DNA of 64,000 nucleotides, from NCBI RefSeq assembly GCF_046271865.1, contig NZ_CP176580.1, positions 2,046,001-2,110,000 of the forward strand. Direction: 5' to 3'. Shown here one piece after another: positions 15,840 through 25,305 of the stretch (its first letter is position 1; every line of letters starts with the position of its first letter). The notes beneath the pieces were generated by a model that saw only the letters and a program-made list of their open reading frames with translations, ran no database searches and had not been told where the DNA came from. The translations under genes were made by a program, and so were the position numbers. This stretch comes from Nitrincola salilacus. GTDB lineage: Bacteria > Pseudomonadota > Gammaproteobacteria > Pseudomonadales > Balneatricaceae.

Positions 15840-18332
15840 TCATATCTCCTGGCCGGCGGTCTGCGTTGGCTGAATCAGATCAGCGTTGGTTCGACGACGC
15901 TCACGCATGCTCAGTCGTAAAGCGTTACACACCACTACAATTGAGCTGGCAGTCATGCCCAGTGCGGCAATGTAAGGTGGAATCAGGCCCATGGCGGCGG
16001 CGGGCAGTGCCAGCAGGTTGTAAGCCAGCGACAACCCAAGGTTCTGGCGAATGATCTGGCGTGTCTTGCGTGACAGTTGTATGCCATCGGCCAGAGTCTG
16101 CAACTGATTGTTGATCAGAACAGCATCTGCATTGGTTTTGGCCAGATCAGTTGCTGCGCCCATGGAGATTGATGTTTGTGCACCCGCCATGACGGGGATG
16201 TCATTGATGCCGTCGCCGACCATCACGACATTAGCACCAGTCTCCTGAAGAGCTGAGATCCTTGCCAGCTTATCTTCAGGCGATACACCACTGTAAACCG
16301 TTTCGATACCCACTGATTCGGCCACTCGCAGGGCTGCAGGTGAGCTGTCACCGGTCAGCATCTCTATCTCCAGACCCATCGCCTTGAGCTGACTGATGAC
16401 AGTTTGGCTTTCACGGCGCACCTGGTCATCCAATGCGAACCAGCCCAATGCACGATCAGAATCACACAGTAATAACCAGTGACGGGTGCTGTCAGGAAGA
16501 GGCTGTGGGCTGGACATGCACAGTACGCTGCTGTATTCAGGTTTGCCGATACGGTAACAGTCCCCATCCACCCAGCCTTCGACACCTTTACCGATACTGA
16601 TGTTTATCCGCTCTGCACTCTGTTCAAACCAGGGCGTAAAAGCACGCGCTACGGGGTGTTCAGATTGGCTCTCCAGAGCTGCAGCAATCCGCAGCATCTG
16701 AGAGGGTGATACGGATGTCAGGGCCTGAGTATCTTGAAGAACCAGCCGACCTTCGGTGAGAGTGCCGGTTTTATCAAATACTATGTGGGTGGCCTTGGAT
16801 AAGCTCTCCAGGACATGCCCGCGAGTGATCAGAAGGCCGCGCTGGCGCAGGGTGCCGGTTGCTGTGGTCAGTGCTGTGGGTGTAGCCAGTGACAGAGCAC
16901 AAGGACAGGTCACGACAAGCACCGACAGAGTGATCCAGAAGGCGCTGGATGGCTCAATAAAGTGCCACACCGTATAGACAATCGCGGCTGTCACCAGCAC
17001 AGCGCTGACAAAATAGCTGGCAACTCTATCGGCCAGACGAGCCATATAGGGTTTTTCACTCTGGGCGCGATCAAGCAGCCTGACGATGGTAGACAGGCGG
17101 CTGTTCTCGCCCACCTGTGTCACCTGCAACTCTATCGGGTTTTCGACATTGATGGTGCCGCCCACAACTGCTGAACCAGCCTGTTTGGTGATTGGCAAAT
17201 ACTCTCCCGTCAGTGCAGACTCATCAACAGATGTATGGCCGCTCAACAGTACGCCATCAGCGGGTATCGTATGTCCAGGGCGGACACGGATATGATCACC
17301 CGGTTGCAGTTCGGACGCAGGGATCAGCTCTTCAGTGCCATCATCGCGTAAGCGGTTGGCGCTGCTTGGGATCAGATTGAGCAGGGCGTTGCCGGCTGCT
17401 CCGGTGCGCTGGCGGGCACGCATCTCCAGATAACGTCCGATCAGCAGGAAGAAGGTGAACATGGTGACTGAGTCGAAGTAGACATCGCCAGTATGTGTCA
17501 GCGTTGCCCAGACGCTGGAAACATAAGCCAACCCGATAGCCAGAGCTACCGGCACATCCATTGTCAGATGGCCGATGCGAAGATCTCTTATAGCATTGGC
17601 GAAGAAAGGGAAGGCTGAATAGATAAGCACTGGTGTGGCGATCAGCATGCTGGCCCAGCGCAGCATCAACATGTGTGGCTCATCCATGCCGCCCTGGATA
17701 TAGCCGGCAAACAGCGCCGCCGACATCATCATCTCCTGCATCATGCCGATTCCGGCAACACCCATGCGAGTCAGAGCCTTGCGGTTCTCTTTCTGCAGGC
17801 GCTGTTCTTCACGGTCGGGGTGATACGGATGTGCTTGATAGCCGATGCGAATAATCTCTTTGAGGATGCTGCTGAGCTTAACCTCGGCAGATCTCCAGCT
17901 AAGGCGTGCGCGATGGCTGGATAGGTTGACCTTGACATCGCTGATGCCAGGCTGGCGCGCCAGGTGCTGTTCGATCAACCAGACGCAGGCCGCACAACTG
18001 ATACCCTCAATGACGAGCATCGCCTCAAGGGTGTCGTCCTGGGCTTGTCGGACAAAGGTTTTTTGTACTTCGGGGCGGTCATAAAGGGCCAGCTCTGCGC
18101 TGAGCTCATCAAGTCGTTCGGCGTCAATCACTTCTGGTGACAGGTCGTTTCCACGATGCTGATAGAAGTTATCCAGGCCACCATCGACGATGGTCTGTGC
18201 CACTGCCTGACAGCCAGGGCAGCACATCCGCTGTGCTTCACCTTTAATTTCGGTGTAGAAGTGACTGTTCGGCGGAATGGGAAGCCCGCAGTGATAACAA
18301 CCTGTGACAGGGCTTCCATGTGCTGCATTCAT
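15840..18332 (-). CDS. ccoI: Cu+-translocating P-type ATPase of cbb3 biogenesis
   Basis: P1B-type ATPase (FixI/CcoI, CopA2 subclass) of 830 residues that supplies copper for cbb3 oxidase. The N-terminus has a cysteine-rich segment (CYHCGLPIP...CCPGC) specific to the FixI group, then a heavy-metal domain with GISCAAC. Eight membrane helices surround the ion site CPC (VTCPCALSLATP). The phosphorylation motif DKTGTLTEG, the SEHPVA motif of the nucleotide domain and the hinge GDGINDIPV are intact. It differs from the CopA at 55452-57788 in the N-terminal Cys-rich region and in its neighbours. Confidence 0.95.
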   Translation of the reverse strand: MNAAHGSPVTGCYHCGLPIPPNSHFYTEIKGEAQRMCCPGCQAVAQTIVDGGLDNFYQHRGNDLSPEVIDAERLDELSAELALYDRPEVQKTFVRQAQDDTLEAMLVIEGISCAACVWLIEQHLARQPGISDVKVNLSSHRARLSWRSAEVKLSSILKEIIRIGYQAHPYHPDREEQRLQKENRKALTRMGVAGIGMMQEMMMSAALFAGYIQGGMDEPHMLMLRWASMLIATPVLIYSAFPFFANAIRDLRIGHLTMDVPVALAIGLAYVSSVWATLTHTGDVYFDSVTMFTFFLLIGRYLEMRARQRTGAAGNALLNLIPSSANRLRDDGTEELIPASELQPGDHIRVRPGHTIPADGVLLSGHTSVDESALTGEYLPITKQAGSAVVGGTINVENPIELQVTQVGENSRLSTIVRLLDRAQSEKPYMARLADRVASYFVSAVLVTAAIVYTVWHFIEPSSAFWITLSVLVVTCPCALSLATPTALTTATGTLRQRGLLITRGHVLESLSKATHIVFDKTGTLTEGRLVLQDTQALTSVSPSQMLRIAAALESQSEHPVARAFTPWFEQSAERINISIGKGVEGWVDGDCYRIGKPEYSSVLCMSSPQPLPDSTRHWLLLCDSDRALGWFALDDQVRRESQTVISQLKAMGLEIEMLTGDSSPAALRVAESVGIETVYSGVSPEDKLARISALQETGANVVMVGDGINDIPVMAGAQTSISMGAATDLAKTNADAVLINNQLQTLADGIQLSRKTRQIIRQNLGLSLAYNLLALPAAAMGLIPPYIAALGMTASSIVVVCNALRLSMRERRRTNADLIQPTQTAGQEI

Positions 18333-18352
18333 ATAGCGCTATATCTCCACAA

Positions 18353-18865
18353 TCAGAGTGCGGAGAAGGTCAGCGAGCGGGCTTCGTATGGAGGGTAGGC
18401 CTCGGTGCGCAGTCGCCATTCAATATTATCCGGCTCCAGAATGAAATAACGCTTCCCCTGCAGTTCGCTGCTCAGCGTGCCTTCGAAATGGTTGGGCTGG
18501 CTGGTTGCTGTCATTATGATCAGTTGATCAAACTTCTGGTGAGTCGGGTGAATGATGCTCAGGTTTAATTGACTTGTTCCATCGGGCACAAGGCCAGCGA
18601 GATCAAGCGCAACTCTGCCGCTGTTGTTATCCAGTACCATCTCGCCTTTGAGATCCAATTCGACAGCTCTCATCTCCTTGCTGGTATCAACGTAAGTGCC
18701 ACGGGCATAGCGAAAGTGGTCTTCACGCACGATGCCGTCGCTGGTCTTTATCGCTATAACAGCAAAGGTGGTGGCATAGATCATTACACAAAAGATCGGT
18801 GTCAGAACAAACCACAGCCAGAACTGTTTGTACCAGGGGGCTACGGGGGCTGTATCTTGTTTCAT
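18353..18865 (-). CDS. ccoH: FixH/CcoH family cbb3 assembly protein
   Basis: A 170-residue protein with one N-terminal membrane helix (FWLWFVLTPIFCVMIYATTF) and a periplasmic beta-rich FixH domain. The family is required for stable cbb3 oxidase and interacts with the oxidase and CcoI in other bacteria. ATG 18865 (MKQDTAP) is preferred to an upstream ATG at 18904 because CAGGAG lies seven bases before it. It stands between ccoG and ccoI, the usual order. Confidence 0.92.
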   Translation of the reverse strand: MKQDTAPVAPWYKQFWLWFVLTPIFCVMIYATTFAVIAIKTSDGIVREDHFRYARGTYVDTSKEMRAVELDLKGEMVLDNNSGRVALDLAGLVPDGTSQLNLSIIHPTHQKFDQLIIMTATSQPNHFEGTLSSELQGKRYFILEPDNIEWRLRTEAYPPYEARSLTFSAL

Positions 18866-18950
18866 TGGTGCTCCTGAAATGGGCGGCGACATGCATTTTG
18901 GCACGTATAGTTCGCCGCAAATTATACCTTAAGCCAGACATGCACCGCTA

Positions 18951-20372
18951 TTAACGGCGCGGTGCTGGCCCGATAAAACGACTCTCAACCTGTGCCTGGC
19001 TTGCAGGGTTGTCAATTGCCTGGATCAGGAAAACAACCGGATAGTTCGATTGAGCCATCTGGCTGCGTGTTGTCTGCAGCCTGACCGGATAATCGATCAT
19101 CTCACCTGCAGCGATGTTGATAGTCGGTTCATTCAATAATTCAAGACCCTCCAGGCCAGATACTGTCAGTTGATAAGTCTGATCAATATGATCCTTATTG
19201 GTGATCTTCAGGGTATAGACATTCTGAATCATGCTGCCCTGTACCTCGGTGTAGAGATCACTGCGATCCCTGATGACATCAAACTGAATCGGGACGCGAG
19301 TGGCCAGCACATAACCAAAGCTGATCACCATGATCATTACAGCGGCAAAATATCCGATCAACCGTGGGCGCAGTATCTTTGTCTTCTTACCCTTGAGCGC
19401 GTGTTCTGTGGTATAGCGTACCAGACCACGTTCATAGCCCATTTTGTCCATGATCTCATCACAGGCATCGATACAGGCGCCACAGGCTATGCATTCATAC
19501 TGCAGGCCGTCACGAATATCGATTCCAACCGGACAGACATGCACACAGTTGTCGCAGTCGATGCAATCGCCAAGTCCTTCGGCTTTGTAATCGGCACCTT
19601 TTTTGCGCTTGCCACGTTTTTCACCACGATTTTCATCATAGGAGATAACCAGTGTGTCCTCGTCGAACATCACTGCCTGGAAGCGGGCATAGGGGCACAT
19701 GTAGATACAGACCTGTTCACGCAGCCAGCCGGCATTGCCATAAGTGGCAACAGTAAAAAATGCCAGCCACCACATCTCCCACGGGCCGAGGTCGAAAGAT
19801 GCGATACTGGGCAGCAGCTCTCGAATAGGTGAAAAATAACCTACAAATGCGATTGCCGTGGCGATCGATAAAACAATCCATATGGTGTGTTTGGCAGTTT
19901 TCCTCAGGGTTTTCTCTGTACTGCCGGGACCTTTGTCGCGGCGCATGCGTTTATTGCGATCGCCTTCGGTGATCCGCTCGGCCCAGATGAAAAACCAGGT
20001 CCAGACAAACTGTGGGCAGGAGTAACCACACCAGAGGCGTCCGGCAAAGACGGTGACGAAAAAAAGTACGAAGGCAAGGATGATCAGCAACCACGATAAC
20101 AGAACGAAGTCCTGTGGCCAGAAAGTCATGCCGAATATATGAAACTGACGATTGGGCAGATCAAAAAGAACAGCCTGACGACCATCCCACTGTATCCAGG
20201 ACACGCTGAAGAAAAGGGCCAGCATGATAAAGCTGGAGCCGGTACGCAGGTTCTTGAAAAAACCCCGGTAATATTTGACGTAGATATGCTCGCGCTTAGC
20301 GTAGAGGTCGTAATGTTGCTGATCCTCTTTTTTCCTGGAGGGAGTGATATCTTTAACCGGTATCTGGTTCAT
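18951..20372 (-). CDS. ccoG: Cytochrome oxidase accessory protein CcoG
   Basis: Membrane-bound iron-sulfur protein (473 residues, FixG/RdxA family). Studies of other CcoG proteins assign it Cu(II) reduction during cbb3 assembly. Several N-terminal helices contain the CGYSCPQFVW motif. Two ferredoxin-type 4Fe-4S motifs follow (CIDCDNCVHVCP and CIACGACIDACDE), and a C-terminal immunoglobulin-like periplasmic domain completes the protein. It is separated from ccoP by a strong terminator and has an AGGT site just before its ATG, so it probably has its own promoter between 20373 and 20447. Confidence 0.95.
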   Translation of the reverse strand: MNQIPVKDITPSRKKEDQQHYDLYAKREHIYVKYYRGFFKNLRTGSSFIMLALFFSVSWIQWDGRQAVLFDLPNRQFHIFGMTFWPQDFVLLSWLLIILAFVLFFVTVFAGRLWCGYSCPQFVWTWFFIWAERITEGDRNKRMRRDKGPGSTEKTLRKTAKHTIWIVLSIATAIAFVGYFSPIRELLPSIASFDLGPWEMWWLAFFTVATYGNAGWLREQVCIYMCPYARFQAVMFDEDTLVISYDENRGEKRGKRKKGADYKAEGLGDCIDCDNCVHVCPVGIDIRDGLQYECIACGACIDACDEIMDKMGYERGLVRYTTEHALKGKKTKILRPRLIGYFAAVMIMVISFGYVLATRVPIQFDVIRDRSDLYTEVQGSMIQNVYTLKITNKDHIDQTYQLTVSGLEGLELLNEPTINIAAGEMIDYPVRLQTTRSQMAQSNYPVVFLIQAIDNPASQAQVESRFIGPAPRR

Positions 20373-20447
20373 ATGTACCTGCCACCTGGCTTGGATGGAT
20401 TGTAAAGTGTGATCTGCGGGTATTGTCTGAGGTTATTCTAATATATC

Positions 20448-20481
20448 AAAAAAAAAGCGACATGACGCAGATCATGTCGCT
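20448..20481 (-). terminator. Intrinsic terminator of ccoNOQP
   Basis: On the minus strand AGCGACATGA (paired bases 20472-20481 with 20456-20465), a six-base loop, and a run of nine T (20456-20448). It lies 20 bases after the ccoP stop. It should end most oxidase transcripts before ccoG. Confidence 0.93.
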
Positions 20482-20500
20482 TTCACCTGATCTCGAACTA

Positions 20501-21394
20501 TCAGTCCTGAGACAGGCTTGTTACATAGGCAGTGATCAGGTGAATCTGATCATCTGTCAGCAGGTGACGGAAGGAGGGCATCACGCCGCTGCGTCCAACG
20601 CGCAGAGTGTGGGCAATCTGTCCGAATTCACCGCCATACAACCAGGTATCGTTGGTAAGGTTGGGTGCACCCAGTGCGTTCATGCCGGTACCATCCGGCA
20701 TATGGCAGGCTGCACACAGTGCCTGGAATTGCGGCTCTGCGCGATCAGCTGACCCTGCATCATGCTCACGTCCGCTGAGTTTCAGCACGTAGTGAGTCAT
20801 ATCAAGGATGCCCTCTTCACCCAGCACTGGTAACCAGGCTGGCATTGCTCCCATTCGGCCTTGGGTGATGGTGTGCTTGATGGTTGCTTCATCGCCGCCA
20901 TACAGCCAGTCATTGTCGGTCAGGTTGGGAAAGCCGTAGGCTCCTGTACCTGCTGTGCCGTGGCACAGTGAGCAGTTGTTGGCATACAGACGCTGACCGA
21001 TACGCAGACCCGCAGCATTGTCAGCAAGTTGTAACTCATCAATCGAGAGTGACGAATACTGAGCAAAGATTGGTGCGTAGTTCTCTTCAGCGTAGGCGAT
21101 TTCCTCTTCCCACTGCTTGGTTGATGTCCATCCCAGTACTCCGGCAAAGTTGCCAAGCCCAGGGTAGAGCACCAGATAGCCAAGTCCGAAAACGACGGTG
21201 ACCATGAACATCCAGAACCACCATTTCGGCATCGGGTTGTCCAGTTCTTCGATACCATCAAAGGAGTGACCAACGGTTTCTTCAGTCAGTTCCTGATGAG
21301 GCTGGCTTTTACGGGTTGCAAGCAGCAACCAGGTACAGCCAACAATAACTGCCAAGGTAATGACAGATACCCACATGCTCCAGAAAGCACTCAT
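20501..21394 (-). CDS. ccoP: cbb3 cytochrome c oxidase subunit III (diheme)
   Basis: Membrane-anchored diheme cytochrome c (297 residues) that passes electrons to the CcoO/CcoN core. It has a short N-terminal helix, a second helix near residues 58-80 (WWFWMFMVTVVFGLGYLVLY) and two cytochrome c domains with CSLCH and CAACH heme-binding sites. Axial Met candidates lie in the GAMPAW and GVMPSF segments. The ATG overlaps the ccoQ stop by four bases. The second helix marks the two-helix CcoP type found in Pseudomonas relatives. Confidence 0.96.
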   Translation of the reverse strand: MSAFWSMWVSVITLAVIVGCTWLLLATRKSQPHQELTEETVGHSFDGIEELDNPMPKWWFWMFMVTVVFGLGYLVLYPGLGNFAGVLGWTSTKQWEEEIAYAEENYAPIFAQYSSLSIDELQLADNAAGLRIGQRLYANNCSLCHGTAGTGAYGFPNLTDNDWLYGGDEATIKHTITQGRMGAMPAWLPVLGEEGILDMTHYVLKLSGREHDAGSADRAEPQFQALCAACHMPDGTGMNALGAPNLTNDTWLYGGEFGQIAHTLRVGRSGVMPSFRHLLTDDQIHLITAYVTSLSQD

Positions 21395-21588
21395 TTCTCT
21401 TCTCTCCTGTCATGGGCTGGTTCGTTGCTATTGTTGTTGTCTGCTTCCTGTTCATCATCCGCAAAGGGAAGATTCGCGGCTTCATCGAAGCTCTTCTTGT
21501 TCTGAGGCAAGAGCACCCAGACAAAAATCCCCAGGAAGGTGATCAACATCACCAGTGGCAAGAACGGGCCATAAACATCATAACTCAC
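21391..21588 (-). CDS. ccoQ: cbb3 oxidase small subunit CcoQ/FixQ
   Basis: A 65-residue protein with one membrane helix (FLPLVMLITFLGIFVWVLLP) followed by the family segment NKKSFDEAANLPFADDE and a charged tail. CcoQ stabilises cbb3 oxidase. It starts six bases after the ccoO stop region and overlaps ccoP. Confidence 0.94.
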   Translation of the reverse strand: MSYDVYGPFLPLVMLITFLGIFVWVLLPQNKKSFDEAANLPFADDEQEADNNNSNEPAHDRREEK

Positions 21589-21594
21589 TGAGGA

Positions 21595-22215
21595 TTACCG
21601 TGTTTGGGTGTATTTGTCATGAGTTCTGCCAAGCGCTTGCAGGTAAGCAACGATGGCATCGATCTCGTATCTGCCTTCAACTTCGGCGCGAGCACCTGAA
21701 ATCTGCTCTTCAGTGTATGGAACACCCAGTGTGCGCATCACTTCCATTTTGCGAGCAGTTTGTCTTCCGTCTATCTGGTTATCAAACAGCCAGGGGTAGG
21801 AGGGCATTTTTGACTCAGGTACTACATCGCGTGGGTCGTAAAGGTGTGCACGCTGCCAGTCATCAGAATAACGGCCACCTACACGGGCCAGGTCCGGACC
21901 GGTACGCTTGGAGCCCCACAGGAATGGATGTTCCCATACATGCTCATTGGCTGTTGAATAGTGGCCATAACGCTCGGTCTCAGCACGGAAAGGGCGGATC
22001 ATCTGTGTGTGGCAAACATGGCAGCCTTCACGGATGTATATATCGCGGCCTTCCAATTCCAAGGCGGTATAGGTGCGCATGTTCTCGACCGGCTTGGTAG
22101 TTGAATCTGTATAAAACAGGGGGACAATCTCAGCCAGGCCGCCGGCACTGATCACGATCATAACCAGGATCGCCATCAGGCCGACATTCTTCTCGATAGT
22201 TTCGTGTTTGATCAT
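21595..22215 (-). CDS. ccoO: cbb3 cytochrome c oxidase subunit II (monoheme)
   Basis: Monoheme cytochrome c subunit (206 residues) anchored by one N-terminal helix (GLMAILVMIVISAGGLAEIVP). The heme site is EGCHVCHTQMIRPF, and the conserved SKRTGPDLARVGGRYSD and Met-containing VPESKMPSYPW (axial ligand) follow. It is 22 bases downstream of ccoN and belongs to the ccoNOQP operon. Confidence 0.96.
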   Translation of the reverse strand: MIKHETIEKNVGLMAILVMIVISAGGLAEIVPLFYTDSTTKPVENMRTYTALELEGRDIYIREGCHVCHTQMIRPFRAETERYGHYSTANEHVWEHPFLWGSKRTGPDLARVGGRYSDDWQRAHLYDPRDVVPESKMPSYPWLFDNQIDGRQTARKMEVMRTLGVPYTEEQISGARAEVEGRYEIDAIVAYLQALGRTHDKYTQTR

Positions 22216-22237
22216 TGCTCTATGCTCCTCGTCTCAA

Positions 22238-23674
22238 TCACGCAGTCTGGGCCGCTGGCTCAGGTTCTGCCTTGGCAACACTGCTGCCAGAGCGGACGGT
22301 CTGCCATACGTTGTAGGCCATGAAGAACATACCGGACAGGAAGATCAGGCCACCGATCAGGCGAACAAAGTAGCCCGGGTGGCTCGCTTCGAGTGCTTCG
22401 ACGAAGCTGTAAGTCAGTGTGCCATCTACGTTCACTGCACGCCACATCAGACCCTGCAGAATACCGTTGACCCACATGGATACGATGTAGAGCACGGTAC
22501 CAACTGTTGCCAGCCAGAAGTGCACGTTAATCAGCTTGGTGCTGTACATGTCTGCTTTGCCGAAGAGCTTCGGAATCATGTGATAAACCGCACCGATGGA
22601 GATCATTGCCACCCAGCCCAATGCACCGGAGTGAACGTGGCCAACTGTCCAGTCTGTGTTGTGTGACAGAGCGTTAACAGTCTTGATCGACATCATCGGC
22701 CCTTCAAAAGTGGACATGCCGTAGAAGGACAGAGAGACGACCAGGAAGCGCAGGATAGGGTCGGTACGCAGTTTGTGCCAGGCACCGGACAGCGTCATCA
22801 TACCATTGATCATGCCGCCCCAGGAGGGAGCCAACAGGATCAGAGACATCACCATACCGACTGACTGAGTCCAGTCTGGCAGGGCAGAGTAGTGCAGGTG
22901 GTGTCCACCCGCCCACATATAAGTGGCGATCAGTGCCCAGAAGTGAACAATCGACAGGCGGTAAGAGTAAACCGGACGATTGGCTTGCTTCGGTACGAAG
23001 TAGTACATCATGCCAAGGAAGCCAGCAGTCAAGAAGAATCCAACGGCGTTATGGCCATACCACCACTGTACCATGGCATCGATAGTGCCGGCATAAGCAG
23101 AGTAAGACTTGAACGGAGACACCGGCAGAGCTGCACTGTTGACCACGTGTAACACAGCGATAACCAGTATGAAGGCCATGTAGAACCAGTTCGCCACATA
23201 GATGTGCTTGGTCTTACGCTTCAATATTGTGCCGATGAACACGACAGCATAAGTAACCCACACCAGGGTGATCAGGATGTCGATGGGCCATTCCAGCTCA
23301 GCATACTCTTTGGCAGAAGTCAGACCGAGCGGGAGAGTAATAGCTGCTGCAACGATTACGATCTGCCAGCCCCAAAAAGTGAATGCTGCGAGTGAGTCCG
23401 AAATCAGGCGAGCCTGACAGGTTCGTTGAACAACATAGTAAGAGGTTGCGAAAAGGGCGCAGCCACCAAACGCAAAAATAACCGCGTTGGTGTGTAACGG
23501 ACGAATACGTCCGTAGGATAACCAGGGTAGATCGAAGTTTAGCGCCGGCCAGACCAGCTGGGCCGCGATAAGGACACCCACGCCCATACCGACAATACCC
23601 CAGACAACAGTCATGATGGCGAATTGACGCACCACCTTGTAGTTGTATGTTGGGTGATCAGTTGCAATGCTCAT
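22238..23674 (-). CDS. ccoN: cbb3 cytochrome c oxidase catalytic subunit I
   Basis: Catalytic heme-copper subunit (478 residues, 12 or more helices) of the high-affinity cbb3 terminal oxidase. Conserved histidines for the low-spin heme and the heme b3-CuB centre appear in the PLHTNAVIFAFGG, QWWYGHNAVGFFLTAGF and GGHHLHYSALPDW segments and in TVGHVHSGALGW. The protein lacks the C-terminal extensions of some aa3 oxidases. It is the first gene of ccoNOQP. An FNR box lies about 310 bases upstream of the start. Confidence 0.97.
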   Translation of the reverse strand: MSIATDHPTYNYKVVRQFAIMTVVWGIVGMGVGVLIAAQLVWPALNFDLPWLSYGRIRPLHTNAVIFAFGGCALFATSYYVVQRTCQARLISDSLAAFTFWGWQIVIVAAAITLPLGLTSAKEYAELEWPIDILITLVWVTYAVVFIGTILKRKTKHIYVANWFYMAFILVIAVLHVVNSAALPVSPFKSYSAYAGTIDAMVQWWYGHNAVGFFLTAGFLGMMYYFVPKQANRPVYSYRLSIVHFWALIATYMWAGGHHLHYSALPDWTQSVGMVMSLILLAPSWGGMINGMMTLSGAWHKLRTDPILRFLVVSLSFYGMSTFEGPMMSIKTVNALSHNTDWTVGHVHSGALGWVAMISIGAVYHMIPKLFGKADMYSTKLINVHFWLATVGTVLYIVSMWVNGILQGLMWRAVNVDGTLTYSFVEALEASHPGYFVRLIGGLIFLSGMFFMAYNVWQTVRSGSSVAKAEPEPAAQTA

Positions 23675-24088
23675 GTCAGGCTCTCATCAACAAGCTGTTA
23701 GAGTTAGAAAACAGTACCAGCGCGGATTATCAGTGAATTACCGCGGTATTTCAATGTAATGAAACGGTTTGTTGCATCGCATCAAGATGCTCTTGTCGAG
23801 TTGTACTACTTACGAACTAGTGTTTTATATATTCTTGTTTATCAATAGTAATTTATTGTTTTTCAATGGGTTGAAAGTTGATTGCAGGGTCAGGTGATGC
23901 TTGTGCAGAGCAGTATGAGTTAGCTCAAAGTGTTATAATCACGACTTTGGTACTGCTCCAAACGACATGATAAATGATGTTTATTTGATATGGATCAAGT
24001 TTGCGGGAGGAGCGTGGAGTAAAGAAATAGTGATCACTAATTTGTTGAAGGAGCTGTAGGTAGTCCAATCGACGCAGAATGTGTCCTT
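23675..24088 (-). promoter_or_regulatory. Long upstream region of ccoN with an FNR box
   Basis: This 414-base gap has no convincing ORF. A perfect FNR box TTGAT-ATGG-ATCAA lies at 23985-23998, far (about 310 bases) from the ccoN ATG. Neither strand shows a -10 at the class II distance; on the minus strand TATAAC at 23937-23932 would place the box near -66. A weaker FNR-like site (eight of ten positions) is at 23772-23785. A consensus TATAAT also reads on the plus strand at 23934-23939. The true start of ccoN mRNA is therefore open. Confidence 0.6.
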
Positions 24089-24592
24089 TTAAGTCTCAGG
24101 TAATGCACTCTGTTGGCTGGGGGATGCAAGCAGAAAGGTTGCAGTAGAAAATAATCCGAAAGATATCACGGTACGAAATAGATTCGCTTGGTTCCACTTG
24201 GCGCGAACTTCGGGCCAGTCGGCTGGAAGATCCATTGGGTTCCAGGTTTCTGTATAGAAGTTGAGTGGTAAGTTGACGAACCGTGTGAAAAAAATAATTC
24301 CCACTACGTAGGTAATGCCAATAGCTATCCAGATCTTCGCTGTTTTTTCCTTTGCGACCAATCCCAGAAGGCCTGTAATCACACTCATGGCACCCGCACC
24401 AAAAAAACACAAGAAAAAGCCTGGATGACGTACATTCGTATTAAATAAGGATTGGACTATTGCATACATCTCACCGTTCAAAGCCAATGTTGCGTAATTG
24501 ACATTAAACGAATAAGTAGCGAAAAAGCCCGCCATCAGTCCAAGTAGTAAGGTGCTGGATATAGAGAAATAGCGTATGGTTAGGCTCAGCAT
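24089..24592 (-). CDS. DUF1772 (anthrone oxygenase-like) membrane protein
   Basis: A 167-residue membrane protein with four helices. The first helix contains LMAGFFATYSFNVNY and is followed by HPGFFLCFFGAGA, both typical of the DUF1772/anthrone oxygenase family, whose bacterial members have no proven role. ATG 24592 has AAGGAG upstream and is preferred over an in-frame ATG at 24658. It lies downstream of, and probably is cotranscribed with, a Crp/Fnr-type regulator gene. Confidence 0.8.
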   Translation of the reverse strand: MLSLTIRYFSISSTLLLGLMAGFFATYSFNVNYATLALNGEMYAIVQSLFNTNVRHPGFFLCFFGAGAMSVITGLLGLVAKEKTAKIWIAIGITYVVGIIFFTRFVNLPLNFYTETWNPMDLPADWPEVRAKWNQANLFRTVISFGLFSTATFLLASPSQQSALPET

Positions 24593-24644
24593 TATGGCAC
24601 TCCTTTTTGAAGCAGTATTGCTTCTGGCGACTGGAGGTGCATTA

Positions 24645-25250
24645 TCAAATGTTAACAATCAGATGTTTTTTTAATCGAGAAAGAGAAACTGGTGTAATGC
24701 CTATATAGCTTGCAACCTGATGAGCAGGAAGGCGTGCAGCAAGCTTTGGGGAGTGTTGGCAAAATTGAATATAGCGCTCACTTGCCGTTAACTGCAGCCA
24801 CTGGCGTTCCCTTGTCAGCTTTGCTTCCAGGAGTTTTTCCATCCAGACATGACTGAAAGTGAGCCATTCGTAATCATTGGAGAAAGACGATTGAAACGCA
24901 TCAAACTGCCAGAAGTATCCCTCTGTTTCTGTCAGCGTTTCAATAAAAAACCCCGTTGGTTGAGTACGTAAAGCATGGGTGACTGGCCAAAAAAAATCAC
25001 TGTCCATAAAAAAACGTTTGTTATGCTCATTGCCATCTAGATCTGCATAATACATGCGTACTAGCCCCCGATTGAGTAGATACACCTTGCTCCACGGCTG
25101 ATTTGCACTTTGCAAAACTGTACCTTTGTGAACCCGGAAGGGCTCAGATGCTGATGCGAGGTGATTTCGTGTTTGATTACACAAACCAAGAAAGGGGGCT
25201 GAGTTTTTAATCATTTCAAACATCGGTTTATTCAACTGAGAGGATCTCAT
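24645..25250 (-). CDS. Crp/Fnr-family transcription regulator
   Basis: A 201-residue regulator with an N-terminal cyclic-nucleotide-binding-like beta-barrel (LNRGLVRMYYADLDGNEHNKR, about residues 58-80) and a compact C-terminal HTH (LPAHQVASYIGITPVSLSR). Cysteines arranged for an iron-sulfur cluster are absent, so it is not an FNR. It belongs to the loosely defined group found beside single enzyme or membrane-protein genes, and likely controls the DUF1772 gene. Its ligand is unknown. Confidence 0.85.
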   Translation of the reverse strand: MRSSQLNKPMFEMIKNSAPFLGLCNQTRNHLASASEPFRVHKGTVLQSANQPWSKVYLLNRGLVRMYYADLDGNEHNKRFFMDSDFFWPVTHALRTQPTGFFIETLTETEGYFWQFDAFQSSFSNDYEWLTFSHVWMEKLLEAKLTRERQWLQLTASERYIQFCQHSPKLAARLPAHQVASYIGITPVSLSRLKKHLIVNI

Positions 25251-25305
25251 ATCAGGGTAAAAATGAGCGTAGCAAACTGATATTTAACAGGTTTAAAGTT
25301 TGTCG

